Shown here in pieces: positions 48,702-56,519 of a stretch of 64,000 nt of DNA. The position numbers and the translations under genes were made by a program. Source of the DNA: Nannocystis sp. (lineage in GTDB: Bacteria > Myxococcota_A > Polyangia > Nannocystales > Nannocystaceae); assembly GCA_016712315.1 (NCBI GenBank), contig JADJRG010000028.1, positions 186,001 to 250,000 of the forward strand, read 5' to 3'. Each line of letters opens with the position of its first letter. The stretch's first letter is position 1. Below the pieces are notes generated by a model. It saw only the letters and a program-made list of their open reading frames with translations, was not told the origin of the DNA and searched no databases.

Positions 48702-50510
48702 ATGGCGGACGCAGAGCGGCGGGAGTCGATCGATCGGATGATGGTGGGCGAGCGGCTGCGCCGGCTCTTCAGCTACACGCGGCCGTACTCGTGGCGGCTG
48801 GTGATCGCGCTGCTGTGCTTGTTCGCTGGTTCGGCGCTGGGGCTGATCTATCCGTACTACTTCGGCCAGCTGTCGAACGCGGCCTTCACGGGGCTGGCGG
48901 AGGGGCAGGCGGAGGCGGCGCTGGCGGCGGTGAGCACGAACACGTCGGTGCTCGTGGTGGTCTTCTTCGCGCAGTCGGTGTTCGTGTTCTTCCGCCACTA
49001 CTTGATGACGTGGCTGGGCGAGCGGGTGGTGGCGGACATCCGAGTGGCCGTGTTCGCGCACCTGTCGCGGATGAGCCAAGGGTTCTTCCACAACACCCGC
49101 ACGGGCGAGCTGCTCTCGCGCCTCGGCGACGACGTGACGCGCCTGCAAAACACGGTGGGGCAGGATCTGAGCATCGCCCTGCGCAACGCGGTGACGCTGG
49201 TCGGCGGGATCGTGATCCTGCTGGTGCAGAACCCGTTCCTCACGGGGGTGATGCTGCTGGTCGTGCCGGCGCTGGTGCTGGCGGCTGGCTTTTGGAGCAG
49301 GATCATCCGCACGCTCAGCCGCGAGGCCCAAGACGCGCTGGCGCGGGCGAACGGCGGGCTGCAAGAGAGCTTAGGGGCGATCGAGACGGTCCAGGCGTTC
49401 ACGCGCGAGGACTTCGAGGTGGGGCGCTTCCGCTCGGCGATCGACGTGACCTTCGGGCTCTTCGTCCGCCGCGCGCTCGCCCGCTCATGGTTCGCCGCGG
49501 TGGCGTCGTTCCTCGCCTTCTCGGCGATCGCGGGGATCTTTTGGTTGGGCGGCAATATGGTGATCAACAAGGAGATCGAGCCGGGGGCGCTGATCTCCTT
49601 CCTGCTGTACACGATGATGGTGGCCGGCGCGGTCGGGGCGCTGTCCGAGCTGTTTAGCGGCCTGCAGTCGACGCTGGGGGCGACGGCGCGGATCTTCGAG
49701 ATCCTCGACACGCCGCGTGACATCGACGATCCGGCGCGGCCGATCGCGGCGCCGATGATCGCCGGCGAGATCGCGCTGCGCGGGGTGGCGTTCTCGTACG
49801 GCGATCGCGAGATCCCCGTGCTGACGGACATCAACCTCGAGATCCACGCGGGGGAGGTGTGCGCGCTGGTGGGGCCGAGCGGCTCGGGCAAGACGACGCT
49901 GGGGCGGCTGATCCTGCGGTTCTGGGACCCGAGCGCGGGGGCGGTGACGCTGGACGGCCACGACCTGCGCGACTACCGGCTGGAGGACCTGCGCGGCGCG
50001 TCGGCGTTGGTGTCGCAAGACCCGGTGCTGTTCTCGGGGTCGATCCGGGAGAACATCCGCTACGGGCGGCTGGACGCGGGGGAGGAGGAGATCGTGGCGG
50101 CGGCGCGGGCGGCCAACGCGGACGGGTTTATCCGCGAGTTCCCCGAGGGCTACGCGACCCTGGTGGGCGAGCGCGGGGTGAAGCTGTCGGGCGGGCAACG
50201 GCAGCGGATCTCGATCGCGCGGGCGATCCTGCGGGACCCGAAGATCTTGCTGCTCGACGAGGCGACGTCGGCGCTGGACGGGGAGAGCGAGCACCTGGTC
50301 CAAGAGGCGCTGGAGAAGCTGCAGCGCGGGCGGACGACGGTGGTGATCGCCCACCGGCTGTCGACGATCCGCGACGCCGATCGGATCGTGGTGCTCGACC
50401 ACGGCAAGATCGTCGAGGAGGGCAGCCACGACGCGCTGATCGCGAGGCGTGGCACCTACGCGCGGCTGGTGGCGCGGCAGGCGGCGCTGGCGGCGGATGT
50501 GATCGATTGA
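48702..50510 (+). CDS. ABC exporter, fused permease-ATPase (MsbA-like)
   Basis: 602 residues. The N-terminal half (about 30-330) is an ABC exporter membrane domain with six predicted helices and coupling-loop features (LQESLGAIETVQAFTRED). The C-terminal ATPase has Walker A GPSGSGKT (about 391-398), a Q-loop SQDPVLFSGSI, signature LSGGQRQR (about 496), Walker B ILLLDEATSALD (about 515) and switch His in IAHRLSTI. Half-transporters of this type dimerise to export lipids, drugs or peptides; the substrate is unknown. The leader contains interlocked inverted repeats. Confidence 0.95.
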   Translation: MADAERRESIDRMMVGERLRRLFSYTRPYSWRLVIALLCLFAGSALGLIYPYYFGQLSNAAFTGLAEGQAEAALAAVSTNTSVLVVVFFAQSVFVFFRHYLMTWLGERVVADIRVAVFAHLSRMSQGFFHNTRTGELLSRLGDDVTRLQNTVGQDLSIALRNAVTLVGGIVILLVQNPFLTGVMLLVVPALVLAAGFWSRIIRTLSREAQDALARANGGLQESLGAIETVQAFTREDFEVGRFRSAIDVTFGLFVRRALARSWFAAVASFLAFSAIAGIFWLGGNMVINKEIEPGALISFLLYTMMVAGAVGALSELFSGLQSTLGATARIFEILDTPRDIDDPARPIAAPMIAGEIALRGVAFSYGDREIPVLTDINLEIHAGEVCALVGPSGSGKTTLGRLILRFWDPSAGAVTLDGHDLRDYRLEDLRGASALVSQDPVLFSGSIRENIRYGRLDAGEEEIVAAARAANADGFIREFPEGYATLVGERGVKLSGGQRQRISIARAILRDPKILLLDEATSALDGESEHLVQEALEKLQRGRTTVVIAHRLSTIRDADRIVVLDHGKIVEEGSHDALIARRGTYARLVARQAALAADVID

Positions 50511-50534
50511 GGCGCGCTAGAGCCCGTGTTACAC
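50507..50534 (+). promoter_or_regulatory. Promoter for glycyl-tRNA synthetase
   Basis: TTGAGG (50507-50512), a 16-base spacer and TTACAC (50529-50534), with the ATG at 50544 nine bases later. It overlaps the end of the ABC exporter gene. It would give a leaderless or nearly leaderless mRNA. Confidence 0.4.
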
Positions 50535-50543
50535 CTCGCCGCG

Positions 50544-52124
50544 ATGTCGCAGGCGGCTGAGAGCGATCGGATGCAGAAGTTGGTGTCCCTGTGCAAGCGC
50601 AGGGGCTTCGTCTTTCAAGGCTCGGAGATCTACGGCGGGCTGCGATCGACGTACGACTACGGGCCGATGGGCGCGGAGCTGAAGCGCAACCTGATGGCCG
50701 AGTGGTGGCGCTTTATGGTGCACAGCCGCGAGGACATCGTCGGGATCGACGCGTCGATCTTGATGAGCCCGGAGGTGTGGCGCTCATCAGGGCACTTGGC
50801 GGGGTTCAGCGATCCGCTGGTCGACTGCAAGCTGTGCGGCGAGCGCTTCCGGGCCGATAAGGCGCCGAAGAAGGCGGCCGGGGAGGCGGCGACGATCACG
50901 TTCGCGGACAAGGGCAGGGCGAAGGACCTGCAGGCGCTGGCGCAGACGCTGGCGGGCGGGCCGCTGACGCGGGTGGAGAAGGCGCTGACCGGGGCGATCG
51001 CGGGCGATCGCGGCTACGTGTGCCCGAACTGCGGCTCGCCGTTTATGAGCGAGGAGCGGCAGTTCAACCTGATGTTCCGCACCTCGCTAGGGCCGGTGGA
51101 TCCGATCGCGGATGTGATCGCGGCGGTGCGCTCGGCGAGCTCCGAGGGGGCGAACGAGGGGGAGATCCGGGCGCGGGTCGAGGCAGCGATGAAGGATTCG
51201 TCGATCTACCTGCGGCCGGAGACGGCGCAGGCGATGTTCGTGCAGTTCCTGAACGTGCAGCAGAGCATGAGCATGAAGGTGCCGTTCGGGATCGCGCAGA
51301 TGGGCAAGAGCTTCCGCAACGAGGTGACGGTCGAGCACTTCATCTTCCGATCGTGTGAGTTCGAACAGATGGAGTGCGAGTACTTCGTGCCCCCAGGCGA
51401 GGGGCCGAAGTACCTCGAGTACTGGAAGGAGGCGCGGGTGCGCTGGTGGCAGAGCATCGGCCTGCGCGCCGAGAACCTGCGGCTGCGCGCGCACGAGGCG
51501 GACGAGCTGGCGCACTACTCGGACGGCTGCTGGGACGTGGAGTACTTGTTCCCGTGGGGCTGGGACGAGCTGGAGGGGATCGCGAGCCGCACGGACTTCG
51601 ACCTGAAGGCGCACTCGGCCGGCTCGGGCAAGCGGCTGACGTACTTCGATCCGGAGGCGATCGACCCGGCGACCGGCAAGAAGGGCTGGCACTACCTGCC
51701 GCACGTGGTCGAGCCGGCGGCGGGGGCGACGCGAGGGGTGCTGGCGGTGCTCTGCGACGCGTACGATGAGGAGCCGGCGGACGCGGAGGGCAAGGGCGAG
51801 CGGGTGGTGCTGCGCCTGCACCCGCGGCTGGCGCCGATCAAGGCGGCGATACTGCCGTTGGTGAAGAAGGACGGCATGCCCGAGGTCGCGCGCGAGATCG
51901 CGGGGCGCTTCTTGGCGCGCGGGATCAACGCGAAGTACGACGAGCAGCACTCGATCGGCAAGCGCTACGCGCGTCATGATGAGGTGGGGACGCCGTTCTG
52001 CCTGACGGTAGACACTCAGACGCTCAGCGATCAGACGGTGACGATCCGCTACCGCGACGATCGCCGCCAAGAGCGGATCAGGATCGACGAGGCGGTCGAT
52101 GTGATCGCCGCGGCGCTCCGTTAG
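50544..52124 (+). CDS. glyS: Glycyl-tRNA synthetase (alpha2 type)
   Basis: 526 residues from the ATG at 50544 (MSQAAESDRM); an in-frame ATG at 50526 falls inside the presumed promoter. It attaches glycine to tRNA-Gly. Class II signatures are GFVFQGSEIYGG and YDYGPMGAELK at the N-terminus, motif 2 FRNEVTVEHFIFRSCEFEQME and a motif-3 region around EPAAGATRGVLAVL. The anticodon-binding domain is at the C-terminus (GTPFCLTVD, TVTIRYRDDR). It is the alpha2 enzyme of the ThrRS/HisRS-like class, not the alpha2beta2 GlyQ/GlyS type. It is longer than many homologues because of inserts that include two CxxC pairs (CKLC, CPNC), likely zinc-binding. Confidence 0.95.
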   Translation: MSQAAESDRMQKLVSLCKRRGFVFQGSEIYGGLRSTYDYGPMGAELKRNLMAEWWRFMVHSREDIVGIDASILMSPEVWRSSGHLAGFSDPLVDCKLCGERFRADKAPKKAAGEAATITFADKGRAKDLQALAQTLAGGPLTRVEKALTGAIAGDRGYVCPNCGSPFMSEERQFNLMFRTSLGPVDPIADVIAAVRSASSEGANEGEIRARVEAAMKDSSIYLRPETAQAMFVQFLNVQQSMSMKVPFGIAQMGKSFRNEVTVEHFIFRSCEFEQMECEYFVPPGEGPKYLEYWKEARVRWWQSIGLRAENLRLRAHEADELAHYSDGCWDVEYLFPWGWDELEGIASRTDFDLKAHSAGSGKRLTYFDPEAIDPATGKKGWHYLPHVVEPAAGATRGVLAVLCDAYDEEPADAEGKGERVVLRLHPRLAPIKAAILPLVKKDGMPEVAREIAGRFLARGINAKYDEQHSIGKRYARHDEVGTPFCLTVDTQTLSDQTVTIRYRDDRRQERIRIDEAVDVIAAALR

Positions 52125-52158
52125 ACGAAGCTGTCCAAGACGACGAGGAGTTGATGCG

Positions 52159-52440
52159 ATGAACCAGCCGCGTACCGTCCACTGCAAGAAGCTCGACAAG
52201 GATCTGCCCGGGGTCCCCTTTAAACCCTTCCCGACGGCGCTCGGGCAGATGATCTACGACCAGGTGAGCATGGAGGCCTGGCAGATGTGGCTGCGGGAGT
52301 CGCCGCGCTACATCAACACCTACCGGATCGATCTCCAGAGCAAAGAGGGCCGCGACTTCCTCGAGAAGCAGATGAAGGTGTTCTTCGGCTTCGAGGCGGG
52401 GGAGATGGCCGAGACGGCGTTCGTGCCGCGCGATGGTTGA
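52159..52440 (+). CDS. yggX: Fe(2+)-trafficking/oxidative protection protein YggX
   Basis: 93 residues. Matches YggX across its length: RTVHCKKLDKDLPGVPFKPFP, GQMIYDQVSMEAWQMWLRES, YINTYRIDL and FLEKQMKVFFGFE, with the conserved Cys near the N-terminus. YggX supports iron-sulfur cluster repair and limits oxidative damage in E. coli. It lies 34 bases after glyS, with a plausible GAGGAG ribosome-binding site, and is probably co-transcribed. Such pairing is likely incidental. Confidence 0.93.
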   Translation: MNQPRTVHCKKLDKDLPGVPFKPFPTALGQMIYDQVSMEAWQMWLRESPRYINTYRIDLQSKEGRDFLEKQMKVFFGFEAGEMAETAFVPRDG

Positions 52441-52451
52441 GGCCCCGACGA

Positions 52452-53765
52452 TCAGCGGCCGATGCCGGCGTAGCTGAAGCCGAGCGAGTTGACGTGGCCG
52501 CGATCCCACTGGTTGCGGCCGTCGAAGAGCGCGGGCGCGGCCATGATCGCCTTGAGGCGCTCAAAGTCGGGGCTGCGAAACTCCCGCCACTCGGTGACGA
52601 GCAGCAAGGCGTGGGCGCCCGCGGCGGCGTCGTAAGGGTCGTCGTGGAGGGTGACGGCGCCGTGGGTCTCGCCGAGCTGCGCCATAAAATTGGGGCCGGC
52701 GACAGGATCATGGAGGCGGAGCTTGCAGCCGTCAGCGAGCAAGGTCTGGACGATCCGCAGCGCCGGGGCCTCGCGCACGTCGTCGGTGTTGGGCTTGAAG
52801 GCGAGGCCCCAGAGCGTGAGGGTCTTGCCGCCGATGCCCGCCTCGCCGAAGTGGCGCCGCACCTTGCGGACGAGCACGAGCTTCTGGGCCTCGTTGATCC
52901 GCTCCGCTGAGGTGACGATGCCGAGGCTGAGGCCGTGCTCGCGGGCGGTGTCGATCAAGGCGCGGGTGTCCTTGGGGAAGCAGGAGCCGCCGTAACCGAC
53001 GCCAGGGAAGAGGAACTTGTTGCCGATCCGCGGATCGGAGCCCATGCCCTGGCGCACCAGCTCGACGTCGGCGCCGACCGCGTCGGCGAGGTTGGCGATG
53101 TCGTTGATGAAGCTGATCCGCGCCGCGAGGTAGGCGTTGCAGGCGTACTTGGTGAGCTCCGCGGAGCGCGCGTCCATGAAGATCATGCGGTCGGAGGTCC
53201 GACAAAAGGGCTGGTAGAGGCGCCGCATCAGCTCGCGGGCGCGCGCGTCGGTGGTGCCGATGATGACCCGATCGGGGCGCATGAAGTCGTCGACGGCCGC
53301 GCCCTCCTTGAGGAACTCGGGGTTGGAGACGACGATGAAGGGCTGCTGGGTGTGCTCGGCCATTAAGCGGGTGATCCGCTCGGCGGTGCCGACCGGCACG
53401 GTGCTCTTGTCGACGATGACGGCGGGCCGGGTGAGGCCCTTGGCGACGGCGACGGCGGCTTGTAAGAGATAGGTGAGGTCGGCGGCGCCGTCGGCGGCGC
53501 GGGTGGGGGTGCCGACCGCGAGGAAGATGACGTCGCCGTGGGCAGCGGCCTCGGCGTTGCTGGTGGTGAAGCGCAGGCGGCCGGCGTCGACGTTGTGGAG
53601 GACCAGGTCTGAGAGGCCAGGCTCGTAGATCGGGATCTCGCCGCGGCGCAGGCCCTCGATCTTGGCGGCGTCGATGTCGGCGCAGACCACGTCGTTGCCG
53701 TAGTCGGCGAAGACGGCGGCCGCGACGAGGCCGACATACCCGGTTCCGATGATGCTGACCTTCAT
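52452..53765 (-). CDS. ugd: UDP-glucose 6-dehydrogenase
   Basis: 437 residues. Oxidises UDP-glucose to UDP-glucuronate for envelope polysaccharides. The NAD-binding N-terminus MKVSIIGTGYVGLVAAAVFA, the STVPVGTAERI loop and the catalytic Cys in GGSCFPKD (about residue 261) are all intact. The C-terminal domain has LTLWGLAFKPNTDDVREAPA and LLLVTEWREFR. Convergent with yggX. TAGACT lies nine bases before the ATG on the minus strand, a possible -10 box of a leaderless message. Confidence 0.95.
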   Translation of the reverse strand: MKVSIIGTGYVGLVAAAVFADYGNDVVCADIDAAKIEGLRRGEIPIYEPGLSDLVLHNVDAGRLRFTTSNAEAAAHGDVIFLAVGTPTRAADGAADLTYLLQAAVAVAKGLTRPAVIVDKSTVPVGTAERITRLMAEHTQQPFIVVSNPEFLKEGAAVDDFMRPDRVIIGTTDARARELMRRLYQPFCRTSDRMIFMDARSAELTKYACNAYLAARISFINDIANLADAVGADVELVRQGMGSDPRIGNKFLFPGVGYGGSCFPKDTRALIDTAREHGLSLGIVTSAERINEAQKLVLVRKVRRHFGEAGIGGKTLTLWGLAFKPNTDDVREAPALRIVQTLLADGCKLRLHDPVAGPNFMAQLGETHGAVTLHDDPYDAAAGAHALLLVTEWREFRSPDFERLKAIMAAPALFDGRNQWDRGHVNSLGFSYAGIGR

Positions 53766-53844
53766 GGGGGCGCGAGTCTACTCGGGCCGCGCGGGCGCGC
53801 GCGCGCGATGACGGAGGCGATGATCCAGGATAGTGTGAGGATCC

Positions 53845-55503
53845 GTGCACTCAGAGCCCGCGAGTGAAGAAGTAGAGGTCCCCGAGCGCGGCGCCCCGTG
53901 GGCCCTGTGGTTGCCGGTCATCGTGGCGCCGGTGGGGCTGGCGGTGGTGATCCTGCTGAGCATGATGGTGTCGGGCTGGCGGGTCGATCAGGCGCTGATC
54001 GTGCAGGTGGAGCCGCGCTGGTTGGCCGGCGAAGAGCTGGCGATCCGCGTGCTCCACATCGACGGCGAGCGCCAACCAGTCGCGGGCACCGAGGTGGCCG
54101 TGTCGGTGGCGCGCGGTGACGTGGTCGCTCCGCTCGCGGCGCTGAAGGACGTCGGCGCGGCTGGGGTCGCGCAGGGGCGGATCGTCGCGCCGAGCTTGGC
54201 GCCGGGCTTCGCGTCGTTGATCGTGGAGGCGGCGGCGCCAGGTAAGCCGGCGCTGCAGGAGACGATCCCGATCGAGGTGGTGGCGACGCGGCCACCCCTC
54301 GCGGGGGCGCTGACGATCTCGCAGTCGACGCTGAACTGGGGCGACAACACGGAGCCGCAGCCGGAGGGGCTGCGGGTGGTGCTGCGGCCCGATCGGCGGC
54401 TGCTGGCGGGCTTCGACAACACGCTGCGGGTGCGGGTGACCGACCCAGAGGGGACGCCGCTGGCGCGGAAGATCGAGGTGGCGCTGCTCTCCGGCGAGCT
54501 GCTCGGGGCGCGAGGCTCGTCGTCGGCGCCGCCGATCATCGCCGAGGGGTCGACCGATGCGCTGGGGATCTTCGCGATCCACGGGCCGCTGTCGAGCGAG
54601 GTGATCGAGCTCGAAGTGCGGGTGCTGGCCGCGGAGCCAGGCACGGAGGGCGCGCCGACGCTGGCGGGCAAGCGGCGCTTTCGGATGGTGTCGTTCGCGG
54701 GCGGGGTGCAGCTCGAAGGTGAGCCGCTGGCGGTGGCCCTGGGGGAGCCGGTCTCGCTGGCCGCGCGCGGGCTGCGGACGAACCGGCCGATCTTCGTCGA
54801 TCTGCACGCGGCCGACGGGGCGTGGATCGACACGCTGACGCCGTTCCTCGGGCGCGAGCCGCCGCGCTCGTGGTCGACGACGGGGCTGCGCCCGGGGGTG
54901 GTCCAGGCGGAGGGGTATTATTTTACAAATGACCCGGGGGAGTCGACGGCGCTGATCCGGTTCTATGTGAGCGAGTCGGCGCTGAGCGGGCGGGAGACGC
55001 TGGCGCCGCTGATCGCGGCGCACCGCGAGGTGATCGGCGAGGTGCGGGTCGAGAAGTCGTTCGACCGGGCGCTGGAGGGCCGCTACCTCGACTATCTGGG
55101 GTCGGCGACGTTGCCCCCGGAGGCGGTCACCTCGGCGAGGGCGTGGCTGCTCAGCACGCTGCCGGTGCGGATCTACGGGCCGCCGACGGTGGCGAGCACG
55201 CTGCTGCGCAGCCAGGAGCAGCTCGTGGCGCTGAAGCTGCGCTGGTACGGCTGGCTGCGGGTTCTTCTGCTAGGGGGGGGCGGCGCCTTCCTGTTGGTGA
55301 TGTCGGCGTTGCTGGTGCGTCGCCACGGGCGAACCGCGCGTGATACCGCGCGCGCCCTCGGCGACACGGCGATCGTGGAGGCGGCGGCGATCCGGCAGGC
55401 CCAGCGCGGGGCGATCGTACGGGCGCTGGCGGTGGTGGTGACGATGGCGCTGGGCCTGGTGCTGACCGCGGTGGTCCTGGAGCGGCTCATCTGGCGGGTT
55501 TAG
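53845..55503 (+). CDS. Membrane protein with extracytoplasmic Ig-like domains
   Basis: 552 residues from a GTG. A short cytoplasmic N-terminus is followed by a membrane helix (about 21-41), a 420-residue extracytoplasmic region and two C-terminal helices (about 471-490 and 525-547) with a basic loop between. The extracytoplasmic part is beta-rich, with repeated segments such as VDQALIVQVEPRWLAGEELA and NTLRVRVTDPEGTPLARKIE, resembling macroglobulin MG2-type Ig-like domains. No catalytic motif is recognised. A GATAGT sequence lies ten bases before the GTG. It is followed after 23 bases by the nucleotidyltransferase gene, so probably the first gene of an operon. Confidence 0.75.
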   Translation: MHSEPASEEVEVPERGAPWALWLPVIVAPVGLAVVILLSMMVSGWRVDQALIVQVEPRWLAGEELAIRVLHIDGERQPVAGTEVAVSVARGDVVAPLAALKDVGAAGVAQGRIVAPSLAPGFASLIVEAAAPGKPALQETIPIEVVATRPPLAGALTISQSTLNWGDNTEPQPEGLRVVLRPDRRLLAGFDNTLRVRVTDPEGTPLARKIEVALLSGELLGARGSSSAPPIIAEGSTDALGIFAIHGPLSSEVIELEVRVLAAEPGTEGAPTLAGKRRFRMVSFAGGVQLEGEPLAVALGEPVSLAARGLRTNRPIFVDLHAADGAWIDTLTPFLGREPPRSWSTTGLRPGVVQAEGYYFTNDPGESTALIRFYVSESALSGRETLAPLIAAHREVIGEVRVEKSFDRALEGRYLDYLGSATLPPEAVTSARAWLLSTLPVRIYGPPTVASTLLRSQEQLVALKLRWYGWLRVLLLGGGGAFLLVMSALLVRRHGRTARDTARALGDTAIVEAAAIRQAQRGAIVRALAVVVTMALGLVLTAVVLERLIWRV

Positions 55504-55526
55504 CTCGGATCAGGCACAAAGAGGCG

Positions 55527-56519
55527 GTGAGAACGACGCGATCGGCGCCTCGGGCGATGATCTTCGCGGCTGGCCTCGGGACCAGGTTGGGGGAGCTGGG
55601 CGCGCGCAGGCCCAAGCCGATGCTGCCGATCTGTGGGGCGCCGCTGATCCGCTGGGCGGCGCTGTGGCTGCGCTCGCAGGGGGTGCGCGAGGTGGTGATC
55701 AACCTGCACCACATGGGCGAGCAGATCGAGGCGGAGCTGGGCGACGGCGCGGCGCTGGGGATGGCGATCGCGTACTCACGAGAGGCGGCGATCTTGGGGA
55801 CCGGCGGGGGGCTCCGGCAGGCGCGCGCGCTGCTCGACGACGGCAGCGGGGCGCCGATCGTGGCGATGAACGGGAAGATCCTGCTCGATCTGGATCTCGC
55901 GGCGGTGCTGGCGTTTCACCGCGGGCGCGGCGCGGAGGCGACGATGGTGCTGCGCCCAGATCCGCAGCCAAGCGGCTGGGAGCTGCTGACCATCGACGCG
56001 CGCGCGGAGGTGCTGAGCTTGCTCGGGGAGTCGCGCGCGGGCGAGGCGGCCGGCCCGCCGCTGATGTTCACCGGGGTCCATGTGTTTGAGCCGCGCTTCC
56101 TCGACCGGATCCCCGCAGAGGGGGCGCCGTGCGTGGCGCGTACGGCCTACAAGGCGCTGCTGCGTGAGGGCGGGGCCTTCGGCGGCTTCGTGACGCAGCG
56201 TTACTGGTGGGAGCACTCGACCGCCGGGCGCTACCTGGCTGGGCTGTGTAACGTGCTGGACGGGGCCGCCGAGCTAGCGTACGCCGAACGGCCGCTGCGG
56301 GGGATCGATCGGAGCGCGAAGATCGATCCCTCCGCGGTGATCGTGCCGCCTGTGTGGATCGGCCGCGATGTGGAGGTCGGCGCGGGGGCGCGCGTAGGGC
56401 CGTATGTTGAATTAGGGGACGGTGTGGTCGTCGCGCCGGGGATCTCGCTGACGCGGGTGAGCGCGTGGCCAGGCGCGCATGTCAGCGCTAGCGCGGCAGA
56501 GGCGGTCCTCGCCGAGTGA
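55527..56519 (+). CDS. NDP-sugar nucleotidyltransferase with left-handed beta-helix end
   Basis: 330 residues from a GTG preceded by an AAAGAGG-type ribosome-binding site. The nucleotidyltransferase signature AMIFAAGLGTRLGEL...RRPKPMLPI binds NTP, and a metal-site-like NGKILLDLDL follows; ILGTGGGLR is the sugar-phosphate loop. The last 60 residues (IDPSAVIVPPVWIGRDVEVG, VGPYVELGDGVVVAPG) are hexapeptide-like left-handed beta-helix repeats. It is close to mannose-1-phosphate guanylyltransferase and MurNAc-1-phosphate uridylyltransferase families; the substrate cannot be fixed. Its stop overlaps the next start (GTGA). Confidence 0.88.
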   Translation: MRTTRSAPRAMIFAAGLGTRLGELGARRPKPMLPICGAPLIRWAALWLRSQGVREVVINLHHMGEQIEAELGDGAALGMAIAYSREAAILGTGGGLRQARALLDDGSGAPIVAMNGKILLDLDLAAVLAFHRGRGAEATMVLRPDPQPSGWELLTIDARAEVLSLLGESRAGEAAGPPLMFTGVHVFEPRFLDRIPAEGAPCVARTAYKALLREGGAFGGFVTQRYWWEHSTAGRYLAGLCNVLDGAAELAYAERPLRGIDRSAKIDPSAVIVPPVWIGRDVEVGAGARVGPYVELGDGVVVAPGISLTRVSAWPGAHVSASAAEAVLAE

